This document shows, in pieces, positions 12,003 to 24,016 of a DNA stretch of 64,000 nt. Source of the stretch: Leucaena leucocephala (lineage: Eukaryota > Streptophyta > Magnoliopsida > Fabales > Fabaceae); NCBI GenBank assembly GCA_037074615.1, contig CM073547.1:17204501-17268500 (forward strand), in the 5' to 3' direction. Every line of letters starts with the position of its first letter. Position 1 is the first letter of the stretch. The notes beneath the pieces were generated by a model. It was not told where the DNA came from. It did not search any database and saw nothing but the letters and a program-made list of their open reading frames with translations. The translations under genes were made by a program, and so were the position numbers.

Positions 12003-13020
12003 GTGAGCCTCTTCCACTTTTCTCTGTCTTCACTGCTGTTGATTTCAACGATCGTTCGGTTGGGCTGAATGAAAATCGGAGAATGGGTGAGGAAATGGTT
12101 GACTCAGTAATGTTAAGCTTATTGGGTCGAAATCGAATCAAAATCATGTTATGCTTTTTGCGTGTACCTTCTCTGATTTAAGCTAGGATTTTCGAAACAG
12201 AACATTGTGATTGCTGTTGTTTGACTTGGTTTTTGATGGCTGAAGGTGTGATCTTCGTTTAAGTTGCGTGTTTCTCTGCTGATGTGATTTACAGGTGATA
12301 TAATTGGTTAAAATTTGGGGTTCTGAGGAATGGGTTATTGATTAAGTAAAGTATAGAGTCCCTGAGCTACCCAACCAAAAATCAAGAGGTTTGCTGTCTG
12401 AATGAGGTTGTTCTGTTCTGTGGATAGGAGTCCCGGAAACAGAGCCTTGTTGTATTTGTGATGGATGTGTAGCTATTGATCTTGATTTATATGATGAGTG
12501 GTAGATTTTGTGGGGAAATTGGGTTTTTGTTTAAGTGCTTATATTTCATGAGTTGCTGCCACATGAAATAAAAATTTGATAGTTGGAAGTTGGTGGAAGG
12601 CTTATGTTATGCTAATAGAATTTTAGATAATTGAAGCAAATATAAAGGCCATAAGGTGAATATGTACATGTGTGCGCGTGTGTGTATAAATATATATATA
12701 TATCTATATATATATATATGAAGAACTGTTGTTATGCTACCAGAGTATGTTGTACAACATAGTCATGCTACCGGTGAATATGTTGTCCCCATCTATTTGA
12801 CCCGCCTTGAAACGTCAAGATATACCACGAAAGATAAATCAGTGGAAAATTTTTATTGGTTTGAGTCCTCAACTTTGATTTCTCATGAATTTTTGTTTCA
12901 TTTTTTAGCTATATCACAGCTAGAAAAAAAGTCTTTTAGAATTAAAATAGATATTTTAGACCAAACTTGTGACTAATATAGATAAGGTTAGTTTAGAAAA
13001 TTTAACACTTTATAGACAGC
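12003..13020. other. Intron-like T-rich sequence, no exon recognised
   Basis: Moderately T-rich sequence with the texture of a plant 5' UTR intron, following the donor-like site at 12002. Possible acceptors exist (for example TGATTTACAG near 12295) but no coding exon follows. A TA/TG microsatellite lies at about 12668-12719. Confidence 0.3.
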
Positions 13021-13076
13021 ATATTCACAAAGTGTAGAAAAGTATCTTCTAGACTGGTTATTGTTGTAGCTAATCT

Positions 13077-13189
13077 AAAAAGTGGACATTTTATTAAAAA
13101 AATTGTCCATTTTTAGACAAGATGCTGCCATCGGTTTAAAAAGTGGACATTTTTTACATACGGTTTTTAGACCAATTATCCACTTTTTT
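13077..13189. repeat. Alternating direct/inverted GTGGACATTTT motif cluster
   Basis: AAAAAGTGGACATTTT occurs twice directly (about 13077-13092 and 13137-13153). Inverted relatives occur between and after them (TTGTCCATTTTTA at about 13103, ATTATCCACTTTTTTT at about 13174). Dense subterminal repeats of this kind are known at the ends of CACTA and some MULE transposons, but no terminal CACTA was identified. Confidence 0.4.
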
Positions 13190-13298
13190 TAGTACCTAAA
13201 AAGTTAATGCAATATAAATTCAATAGTCAACTTAAAAATTCCAGTGGCAATCAATATAATATTCTTTTTGGAACAAAATGCAATATGATGTTTAAAAC

Positions 13299-13321
13299 AT
13301 ATATATATATATATATATATA
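13299..13321. repeat. (AT)n microsatellite
   Basis: Uninterrupted AT dinucleotide run. Confidence 0.9.
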
Positions 13322-13422
13322 TTCAATTCTAATTTTCAAACAATTCATAATATTGTCAAAAGTTCCAACAATCTTACAATTAAAGTGATAACTAATATTA
13401 CTATACAAATATAATCTAACAA

Positions 13423-13426
<4 letters not shown>

Positions 13427-13453
<27 letters not shown>
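13427..13453. repeat. (TA)n microsatellite
   Basis: Uninterrupted TA dinucleotide run. Confidence 0.9.
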
Positions 13454-13524
13454 CGTTTTATGAGTCCATTGTCTTCTTCAATTCCTTCCCCAGTCTTCAT
13501 TACTAACAAATACTTATATCTTCA

Positions 13525-13576
<52 letters not shown>

Positions 13577-13577
13577 T
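13525..13577. repeat. (CA)n-(TA)n compound microsatellite
   Basis: About 16 CA units followed without break by about 10 AT units. Confidence 0.9.
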
Positions 13578-14470
13578 ATTGAATCTTTCACCATTCGTTT
13601 TTTCAAGGTTTATATTTTTTTGCTTGCTTGCTTTATTTTTGTCGCCTCGAAAGGGGTTAGATATTTTTGAGTATTGGATCTTATGGATGTAATTTAACCA
13701 CCAATGCCTACATGCTGCTAATTCCCGGTTTCTTTCTTGAACTTAGGTAAAGTCGAAGGCTAAACTCTTAAATTAGGTGCTAGGTTCACTGATTCTTTTA
13801 CATTTTGACCTTTCTAGCATTAAAATGGAACATGGCTCTATCATACCACTTGCTCATATGGCAAGGGAAAAGATTCTTATTCAATCATTGCAATGCTCAT
13901 TATATATATAATTTAACCAAAAGTTTAATTTAAAGCGCTAATTAATCAAATAAATTCAATATTTGAAATAAAGAAAGAAGATTCAATATTAGAAAAATAT
14001 AGTATTATAGTTTATTTTCATTTAAAAAAGAGATTGGGATTACATTATCATCATTAAAAGAGGATACACATCAAAATTAAAAAAAAAAAAAAAAAGTTTC
14101 AACCCTCCTCGTCAGTATCAGCATCAAAGGAGGTAGCAGGGCTAGATGGAGGGTCATCGTCATCTTGTCCATCTTTGCATTTAGATTGGCGGCATTGGTA
14201 CACAGATTCCTCTCATCTTCAACAACATGATTTTGGTTTTGAATAAATTCAAGAACTGAATCTTGCAAATCCACAAGAGCCTCTAGTAAATAGTCATTGG
14301 TTGTTATTTAGCTATGGTAGCGACTAATGAGGTTAAGAAGTGGTAGCAGTCAGTGATTTCTCATAAGACGATCGATGCCTTTTGGATCTTGTCATGGTTG
14401 GGAGAAAAGAGATAGAACATGGAGACTCATAAGAGTTAAGGCCACTTTTCCATATACCCTCCTAATCACG

Positions 14471-14560
14471 TATTACTTATTTATGTTATTAATGTTGGAT
14501 ATTGGAGTTTTAGTGTATTACTTATTTATCTTATTAATGTTGGATATTGGAGTTTTAGTC
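14471..14560. repeat. 45-bp tandem repeat, two units
   Basis: Two adjacent 45-bp units begin TATTACTTATTTAT and end GGAGTTTTAGT, differing by only a base or two. A third, degraded partial copy follows to about 14615 (TTGGATATTGAAGTTTTGG). Because 45 is a multiple of three, the plus frame shows a 15-residue repeat, but I see no sign that it is translated. Confidence 0.75.
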
Positions 14561-14929
14561 GAATGAATGTAGACTTTGGATATTGAAGTTTTGGTTGAAT
14601 GTATATAGATTTGGGATATTAATTAAATAGTGTAGTTTTGCTTTGTGCTGTGTTTGAATGTTTCCAGTTATTAGTGTATATAGCTTTAATGTTTCGGAAC
14701 AGCAAAAATATCTAGGTACTCAGGTTCATGCTTCTAACATGTAAATGACCAAAAGGAATTCATTGAACTTCCTAAACAGAAAGCAGGAGAGATAATTAAT
14801 TCCATAAAATAATTAACAACCCTATAACGCAACAATAAAAGAGCAAACATCTGAATAAAAAAAATTAACATTTATCCAATGATGGAAAGAGAGGGTAAGA
14901 TTTGTTTTGATAAATCTAAGCCATGGAAA

Positions 14930-15232
14930 ATTAAATGGCCTTATAGGAAATCAGAAAAAACATTTGCTTCTAGTGATTTAAGCAGCGTGAGACTTCCCTC
15001 TACTAAAATAACAAGTTGTTTTAGTAGTGGTTAGTTTCTAGATGTTCCAATAAATCACTAGACTCTAGCAATTATAGAACAAACCACTTGAAATTCTAAC
15101 CCCTTTGATAATCTTTCTCCCAGTTAAGCACCAACTACTAGAAATACCACTAGAGAATATGAAAGGTTGATATAATTTCTAGTGGTTCTATAAACGGCTA
15201 GAAAAATCATAAATATTTCTATTAAACTCTAA
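14930..15232. other. Possible CACTA-type subterminal region
   Basis: Several short motifs around CTAGTGG/CCACTAG recur in both orientations (near 15057, 15147 and 15178), together with CTACTAGAAATACCACTAG at about 15137. Such clustered subterminal repeats fit a CACTA (En/Spm) end, but no opposite end or target duplication was identified. The Sirevirus LTR starts directly afterwards. Confidence 0.25.
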
Positions 15233-16506
15233 TGTTTTGACGATAACAATTCATAAAAGTATAAAAAAAATATTTTTAAACTTAATTGAATATGATGAGA
15301 ATATTTATCGATAAGGTATTTGTTTGATAAGCTCTTTGATAAATAAGGAAAAATTTGTGAAGGAAATATGGTTTTTGAAAACCATTTATTAAAAAATTAT
15401 TCGATAAGGGATCTTATGAATAAAGACTTTAATAAATTAATATGAACTTAGTCTTGAGCCACTGGTTTTGAAACTAGAATTGTTCAAAGACATATTTGAT
15501 AAGATAATTTATCGAAGAAGCCTTCGACAAGTATAACACATACTCAATTTGAGAAAAGAGTTTTATAAATTATTTATCGAAGCATTAATTGATTAATATA
15601 TTTATTGATAAAGACTTCAAATAGTCAATTTTGTGAAACTTGTTTTTCAAATGTATTTCTCAAAGTATTTATCGATAAATTCTTTGATAAGTGTCGAGAC
15701 TTTTAACTGAACATATTTCTAGACTCACTTATCAAAGTACTATTTGATAAGACTATTTATTAAAGAATACTTTGATAAATAGAAGAAATTTATATTTTAT
15801 CAAAAGTATTGATAAATGATGTTGCGTATAACGTGCTACTTACTTTTGATAAAATTTTGTTTTTAACAAATAGCTCTCAAATGATTTATGAAAAACTTAG
15901 AATTACAAAATTTAAAATCAAATCTGAGAAAGAAATATTTAAAATTAGTTCAATGTTTTTCAATTATATGTGTTTGCAATTTTATTCAAATCACTAAAGT
16001 ACTTATTTTAATAAATAGTTTTGACAGTGATTTATTTGAATTGTCTATCTCTCAAAATAATTTAAGAAATATTGTAAAAAGAAGAGAGATTAAACAAATA
16101 TGTTATTACTTTTATAGTTATTATCAATAAGATATTCAATAAGCCTATTTATCGAAGAACACTTTAATAAATTAGATATTCTAAAATATATAATTATGGT
16201 ATTTATCGAGTACCTATTCGCCATTTATCAAAGTAATCTTTGATAAGGGTTATTATCAATAAACAATTCAATAAATGGAAGATAATTCAGATTATGAAAT
16301 TATTAAAAATTTATCAAATAATTCTTTGTTTGATCTTAATAAGCTTATAACTTGCTTTAATTTACTAAATGATCTTACGAATTATTGTTTCCAAATATAC
16401 TACATATATTAAAAGATCAAAGAATGGTTGAAAGTCTATTTGAAAGATGAAAGAACGTTCTTCACTCATTTATCGATAAACTATTTAATAAACTTATTTA
16501 TCGAGA
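15233..16506 (+). repeat. Sirevirus-like 5' LTR, left part (interrupted)
   Basis: The LTR starts TGTTTTGACGATAACAA, a form typical of Sirevirus copia LTRs. It is interrupted at 16506 by the gypsy element and continues at 28860. The host sequence reads across the insertion as one repeat block (TTTATCGA then GAATACTTTGATAAA). The section is packed with short palindromic motifs of the form TTTATCGATAAA, TTTGATAAG and CTTATCAAAG. Only this one LTR copy is present. Confidence 0.7.
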
Positions 16507-18419
16507 TGTCATGCCTTGAAATTCGAGCAGTGACAGGCACAGAATATAAAAAAATTGTATTCCTTAAGCTTTATACATTAAATAAAGCGTCTAATATAAT
16601 ACTTATAATATATATTCCATTATAAAAAAAAAAGACAAGTCATTTGTAGAAATTTTGGCAATATTATCTTTGTATAACAAACTTTTCAAAAATTCTATAA
16701 TAGACTGCAAGTGTTTCAAATCATATATATACATATCTCAAAATAATTTGTACTCATACTTTCCCAAAATAACAATAGACCAGGATTTTATCGATAGATT
16801 AGGTAGAGTATTTAAATTTCAACCAAAATAATCTAGAGATTTCATATGTTTATAATTATATTATAAGTAGATATGCCAAAAAGGATCAACACTTCGGATA
16901 AGAAATAAGGTTCTTCACTGCTCAGTTGGAGGAATAAGGTCAATAACACTATCTAAAACCAAAATAATCTACCGGTGAATAACGTCTTAATATCAAAATA
17001 ATTAAAAATATGAAAAGAAATAATTACAATATATTAAACTCTAAATAATAAAGTTTGTTGATAAATCTAGATTTCTAGTGTATATAATCATAGCAAGAAT
17101 GAAATTGTATTAAAATCATTAATTAAATCAAATTAATAGCTAGTGCAACCTTTATTTAGAAAAGTCAATTTAAAACGATAATTTTTAAATCTTATATTAT
17201 CGTAGGACTTCAACAGAATGAATTATATGGCATGAACACATAGTGCACGAGGGTAATTAATTATTCTATCACGGCTCAAAGCAACGGAAAACGGCGTAGG
17301 TGCGAAACTCACGAATAACAGGCGTAGGTGCAAAACCCATGAATAACAGGCACATGTGCGAAATCCACTTATAACAGGCACGAGAATAAATCTCACGAAT
17401 ATCCATTGAGCTCAAGTTTAACCATAGTGTACCAAATACTAATAGTACTGCTGTTAGTAACCAGCATTATATATTCAGTCATCTTCAAAAATATTTCCAA
17501 GCAATGCATGGGGTCAACTTATCATTTATAAAGAACAAGATCTTTCAATACCAAAATCTCATAACAATATTTCATAATCAAGGACCCCCAGCATGTAAAC
17601 TAAAATAGAATCTCAAGATTTATTTCCATTTATATGCAGTAAAACTCCTTTCAAATAATAAAAGTTCATGTAAGAATATTTTGGAATGAAAAATTATCTC
17701 AATATAAAATTTTACAAAATACCTTTCAAAACTTTCTTTGTCCATTGAATAAATAAGCATAACAGTATAAACCATTCGAAAGAAAAATCAATAACAATAA
17801 TCATAACCCTTAATTCATATAAACATGCTTTTACCAATCATGCTTAAACAAATTGATACTTTAAATATATTGTATCAAGTGGCTAAATATTATTAAAAAT
17901 ATTACTCTAATAGGACGTTATTCACTCACATGTAATATTTTAATATGGCTTACTCCAGCTCTATGTTTCACGATAATACTCTCTCCTTACTTTCCTAAAT
18001 TTTCTAAAAATAAATCATTAATATTCAATTTTCAATTATAATAGTTATTATAACATACTATTATAATTCTATATATCCTAAATATTTTCATTCATGAAAA
18101 TAGGACAGATATCCAAATAAACTTCTTTTCTTCTAAACATGAAATATGCATTTGTAATTAGTAACTTCCAAAAATTTCTCTTTTTATTTCACTTTTCAAA
18201 CTCCATAATCCATCAGGGATAAAATTCTATATATCCCAAATATAATTATCTTATTCCATATTAAGGTATCTTAGAACAATAGGCATTTAATAACTTTGGC
18301 TTCTTAAAATTTAGTCCAACTAGCACTTACCCTCGTACATCAAACAACATTTATATACCTTACATTTCATTTCAGCTCTCCTTAATCCGTTGCCATGGCC
18401 TTGACAATACATTCAGCAG

Positions 18420-18459
<40 letters not shown>

Positions 18460-19955
18460 GTGATTAAACCAGATTTTAATCATCAAAATCCTTTAACAAG
18501 CAGCAAAGTTTTGCTACCTAATAGGCCAACTTAATTCATCTCACCTTTTCTATTTAATTCTTTCTTTGCTCCTTTTCTTAAATTCCAACTTGTTGGAATA
18601 AATTTCATGTCTTTAATTTATCCATACATATACATATATCAGCAACAACCACATCCTCATCTTTTTTTTTTTCTTTCTTTTCTTCTTCCCGTTGCATCAC
18701 CACCATATATATATATATATATACACATATTTCATTCATAGCAGCGGCAACTAACTTCCTTGTCTCTGTTTTTTTTTTTAAAACCAGGACAGCAGCTCAC
18801 ATAGGCAACGTGTATGCAGTATATATACATCCTTCAAATCAGCAACTATAAATATATATATACACACACACATACTATCCAAACACTCCCCTACAGCAGC
18901 GACATATATATTCATCCACCAACTACGGCATCCTTCTTCCTTCTTTCTCTCTCTCTATTTTTTATAAAACCATCATAGCAGCACCTGCTTCAACGGCCTC
19001 ATCTCTCTCTAGTTTTTTATCTATACCCGACAACAGCCCTTTGGGTTCTAATTTTATAGATCATCATCTCAAACCCAATTTCTGATTTACTATATCTCAA
19101 GTTCTGACTAAGAGGTTAAGTTATCTAGCTTGACTTTATCGAGTTTATTCAATAGCTACAGCGCAACAAATAGAAACTGAGCAGATCACCTAAAAAATGG
19201 TGGTAAACAACAGGAAATACTCACATACATAGAGCTTCCAGATCACAAGGTTCCAGAGCACACCAACTCAAATCTATGAACAAACCATGGAAAGGTAGAG
19301 ATTCATAACTTACCATTCACACACAGCAAACTGCACAGAGAAGGGAGTCAAAGTTCGAGGGCTACTATAGTAACGACAGATAGGGCATGACAATGGTGAC
19401 AGTAGCAACAACGCACGTCATCGGCATCGTGGATGACGGAAGACCAACGGCAACTTGATTCTGCAGCAACCGATGAACACTCCTCCCTCACCTCCAACGA
19501 TCCCGTGCTAATCTCCCTCTCCCACTCTGGCTCTGTTCTCAAAAATAAGGAAGACGAGACAGACGAGACAGCAGCACCGGTGAGCAACTCATTCGACAAT
19601 GACAGCCAACAACAGCTGCACTGCGACGGAGGGGAATGAAGTCATGATATCGAGGGATTTCAGGGTCACACGAAGCTTCTCGCTCTTACTCTCTCAGTGT
19701 TATCGACAGAAAATGGGAAAGAGAAGCTGAAATAAAAAGAAATAGGCAGAAGGGCAGTAAGGTAATTTCATACCATATCTGAAGAAAATAAAACCCCACT
19801 TTGGCTTGATCTAGGATTCCAACTAGAGACCTAACACTCAACTACAGTGTCTCCAACTACTCAACCATCAGCTTGCCTTTGTGATTTCAGTGCAATATAT
19901 AATATATGTGCTTATTAAATTAGTATTATATTTATGAATTTCTAGGGTCATTACA
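16507..19955 (-). repeat. Gypsy 3' LTR (3449 bp)
   Basis: It pairs with 24020-28859. It contains a 28-bp tandem repeat at about 17294-17380 (GGCGTAGGTGCGAAACTCAC-type units), TA microsatellites at about 18421-18450, 18705-18722 and 18850-18860, and a GC-richer block at 19370-19640. It holds about 470 bp (about 16757-17230) that the other LTR lacks. The strong divergence between the two LTRs points to an old insertion. Confidence 0.85.
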
Positions 19956-19978
19956 TTCTTTCCCTCTTAAGAAATTCG
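19956..19978 (-). other. Gypsy polypurine tract
   Basis: On the minus strand the sequence next to the 3' LTR is purine-rich (TTAAGAGGGAAAGAA), the expected plus-strand priming site for reverse transcription. Confidence 0.7.
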
Positions 19979-20006
19979 GTCATCCGAATTTGGAAACATG
20001 CTCACC

Positions 20007-22660
20007 TTAATTCTCGAACAAATGTGGGTACTTGATCCGCATCTCACTCTCAATTTTCCAAGTAGCTTCTTTCTCTGAATGATTATGCCACAACACTTTT
20101 ACTAAAGGAATCTTCTTAGATCTTAACTTCTTTACTCGTCTATCAATAATATCTATTGGATATTTATCAAATGATAAATCTTCATTTACATGAACTTCTT
20201 GATATTTCATGACATGATAGGGATCATACAGATATTTCCATAGCAACGACACATAAAACATTTGATGAATTCCAGATAATTCTGGTGGTAGGGCTAATCG
20301 ATAAGCTATAGCACCCACCTTATCTAAAATCTCAAATGGACCAATATACCTTGGACTCAGCTTGCCCTTCTTCCCAAATCTCATGACACCTTTCATTAGC
20401 GACACCTTTAAAAATACTTTATCCCTAACCATGAATTCCAATTCCCTTCGATAATGATCCACATAAGATTTATGTCGGCTCTGAGCTATCAACAACCTTT
20501 TTTTATTACCTTCACCTTAGCATCCTGGACCAAATTTGGTCCAAAAATCTCTTTGTCACCAACTTCAAACTATCCAATTGGAGATCTACATTGTCTTCCA
20601 TATAATGCTTCAAATGGTGCCATTTGAATACTTGATTGATAGCTATTACTATAGGCAAATTCCACTAACGGTAAATGATTATCATAGCTTCTACCGAAAT
20701 CTATGATACATGTTTCGATTGTTCTCTCGGATTGCCCATTAGTTTGATGATGAAAAGCAGTACTTAGATTCAATCTAGTAACCAATACTTTTTGAAATGA
20801 CTCCCAAAATCATGAAATGAATTGGGGCCCTCTATCTAAAATGATAGACATTGGAATTTTATGCAATCGTAAAATCTCAACAATATAAATCTTGGCATAT
20901 TTAGCAGCACTATAAGTCGTCTTTACTAGAAGAAAATAAACTGACTTAGTTAACATATCAACAATCATCTATATAGAGTCAAAACCTTTAATAATACTAG
21001 ACAAACCAATGATAAAATCTATTGCTATATTTCTCATTCCATTAAGGTATTTCCAATAATTGGAATGGTCCTATAGGTTTCAAATGCTCCGCTTTAACTT
21101 GTTGATACACTTAACAACATGGAACAAAGTTCACCACATCATTCTTCATGCCATGACACCAATACAACTGCTTCAAATCTTGGTACATCTTAATTATTCT
21201 AGGGTGAATAGTAAAGTAGAATGATGAGCTTCTTCTAAAATTTGCTCTCTCAAGCCTTGAACTTAAGGCACACAAATCCTGTCATTGTACCTCAAAACAC
21301 CATGGTCAATCACAAATTCTGTATTACTTCCCTCTTTGACCAAATCTCGTAACTTGCATAATCTCAAATTAGAGTACTGAGCCTCCTTAATATGTTCATT
21401 TAGAAAGGAATGGGCCTATAAATGAGATAAAAATCTCCTCTATCAACAATTTCAAATATGATTCCCTCTTGCTCAACTTTATGAATTTCCTGTAGTAGCA
21501 GTCTTCTTTCAACATTTATATATGCCAGACTACCTATAGACTTTCTGCTTAAAGCATCAGCCACCACATTCACTTTGCCAGGATGATACATAATTGTGCA
21601 ATCATAATTCTTTAGCAATTTCATCCATCTTCTCTATCTAAGATTTAGATCCTTCTGCTAAAAAATGTACTTGAAACTTTTATGATCAGTGAAAATCTCA
21701 CAATTTTTCCCATATAAATAATGTCTCTAGATCTTTAAAGCAAACACTAACGCGGCTATTTCTAGATCATAAGTCAGACAATTTTACCCATACTTCTTAA
21801 ACTCTCTAGAGGCATAAGCAATTACTTGCCCATTATGCATTAATACACAACCTAAACCAATTCGAGAAGCATCATAATATATTGTATATCCTCGAGTTCC
21901 TGATGGTAAGCTTAAAACTGGAGTGAAAGTCAAAGATTCCCTTAATTTCTAAAACTTCCCTCACACTTATCATCTCAAATGAATTTCACATTCTTCTAAG
22001 TTAACTTTGTCATTGGGGCACCTATTCTTGAAAAATCCTTCCTAAAATAGCGATAATATTTGACAAGGCTCAAGAAACTTTGAATCTTTATGACTGTTGT
22101 AGGTCGTAGCCAACTTTTGACTACCTTAACCTTACTAGAATCACTTGAATACCGTCTTTAGACACAACATGCTCCAAGAAAGTAACATTATCTAGCTAGA
22201 ATTCACATTTAGAAAATTTGGCATAAATTTGTTCCTCCCTTAACTTTTGTAACACTAACCGCAAATGATGCTCATGCTCCTCCATATTCTTGGAGTATAC
22301 CAAGACATCCTCAATAAACACAATTACAAACTTATTAAGAAATGCTTTGAATACCCGATTCATCAAGTCTATGAATGTTGTAGGAGCATTTGTCAATCCA
22401 CAAGACATTACTAAAAATTCGTAATGACCATACCGAGTTCTAAATGATGTCTTTGGAATATTTTCCTTTTTGATTTATAATTGATGATACCCTGATCGCA
22501 AGTCTACCTTGGAAAAATATTGTGCTCCTTGCAATAGGTTAAAAAAAATCATCAATATGCAACAACGGGTACTTATTCTTTATTGTCACTTTATTAAGCT
22601 GCCCGTAATCAATGCATAGCCTCAAAGATCCATCTTTCTATTTAATATTCTAAAGTCCTT
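20007..22660 (-). pseudogene. Gypsy pol remnant: RT, RNase H, integrase, chromo-like tail
   Basis: Minus-strand fragments lie in the order of a Ty3/gypsy pol. RT begins near 22660 (reading LCIDYGQLNKVTIKN-like sequence); 22196-22408 starts MSCGLTNAPTTF and holds VFIEDVLVYS, where the usual YxDD-type active site is altered. RNase H ends at 21400-21624 with HPGKVNVVADALSR. The integrase zinc region lies near 21120-21200 (YQDLKQLYWCHGMKND) and the core's end at 20570-20785 (FHHQTNGQSERTIET). The C-terminal part at 20007-20495 reads GKLSPRYIGPFEILDKVG and ends PLVKVLWHNHSEKEATW, the chromodomain-type tail of chromovirus integrases. Many stops and frameshifts divide these pieces. Confidence 0.9.
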
Positions 22661-24003
22661 AATCATACTGTAAGACTTGAAACACTGGTTTAAACATTCT
22701 TGAAACATTAAGACATCAATTAATAATCAATTACAAGTTTTAATAACTAATAATTCTGACCTTAAAGCTGTCAACAAGACCCATCAAAGTAATTCATACC
22801 ATACATCACCTTTACGCCTTTAAGTGTTCCTTATGTTTTACTTCCCTCTTAAATGCACTTGCAACACATGTTTAAGCATTAAAACATGGGTATCTTCAAC
22901 CCTTAACTTCCATATTCAAAATTCCTATGCATCTAGCATCAATTAACCAATTGTAATATATAAAATACTTAAACAGTAAGTATTTTACATTTTTAAAAGT
23001 GTTGTTCCAATTATTTCTTTAAAACCACAATAATTGACTTCACCTAAAAAAATTCCTTCAAAATCCCATATTAAAGTTTTAATATTTAAAATACTTTATA
23101 CACTTCACTTACAAATATGGAATCAATAGCTATCTATCCCATACCATTTAACTCATGTTTTGGCCGTGACTAACCAGGGTAATCAACGCTTTATAACACT
23201 AAAAAAATATTTAAACACCTTCATTCCACACACTTGATATATGTATTTAAACAAATTTTATTTCTTTTAACTTAACAACTTACAACTTCATAGAGTTTGA
23301 AATCAATTCCCAAGCTCTAAACTTATACCCTTTAACATTCCAAAGTACTTTCAAGAGAACCAGAAATCATAATAACCAAAACACTAACTATTAGCTTGAT
23401 CTCACATGATCAAAGCTTCAACATCCACCCAAATAACTTTCTACACCTCTTTTAAATACCCTCAAACAAAATTCCATAGGTTTCTCTTAAGCATCAGAAC
23501 CCATGAATTTAAGAGGATCTAACTTAATGAATTTTAATAACTTAACTAAAATATTATATACTTCAAGAACACTATGGGTTTCTTCTTAAGTCTCATGTCT
23601 AGATAATATAAAAATAACAATGGACTGTGGATTTGATGGTTTAGCTTTAACCAAGATTTCTTATAGAGGTTTAAGGATTGACTTTCCCTACTCCTAACTC
23701 TACTATGACCTTGTCCTCTTCTTTTAGGGGTAATTTACTTTGATGAGCGGAGCCTCTTTCCAAAACTTTCTAGAACTTCACTAGCTTATGGACTTCTTGG
23801 CGACATTTCAATTTATACCAAAACATAAGGAATATTCAATTCTAAATTAGAGGAATATGCCAATAAAACTATGAGGAGAGAAAACACTTTGAGACTTCGT
23901 AAAAAGGCCTTCAATGATGCCTCAATTATAATTATGCTCAAATTCATAATAATAATTAAGACCCTATGAAACATCACTGCTCTACATAGCTATAGAAGAC
24001 CTA
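22661..24003. other. Non-coding stretch where gypsy gag/PR would be
   Basis: Between the start of the RT remnant and the PBS there is about 1.3 kb with no gag, zinc knuckle or protease motif in any frame. It may be the element's leader joined to pol by a deletion. Confidence 0.5.
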
Positions 24004-24016
24004 GGCTCTGATACCA
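24004..24016 (-). other. Gypsy primer-binding site (tRNA-iMet type)
   Basis: The minus strand reads TGGTATCAGAGCC, complementary to the 3' end of plant initiator tRNA-Met, three bases after the 5' LTR end. Confidence 0.9.

Noticed and set aside
11745..12147. Minus-strand ORFs of 90 and 96 codons in the GC-rich island
   Set aside because: Ser/Leu/Pro-rich frames typical of the reverse complement of GA-rich DNA; no domain and no gene context.
13501..13577. Possible centromere or telomere-type satellite
   Set aside because: Only simple CA/TA microsatellites; no long tandem arrays and no TTTAGGG repeats.
14077..14274. Minus-strand ORF of 65 codons ending in a run of Phe
   Set aside because: Ends in a homopolymer; a weak resemblance to transposase helices could not be supported.
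15233..16506. CRISPR-like array suggested by recurring palindromes
   Set aside because: Units are irregular in spacing and sequence, lie in a Sirevirus LTR and are in a plant genome; no cas genes.
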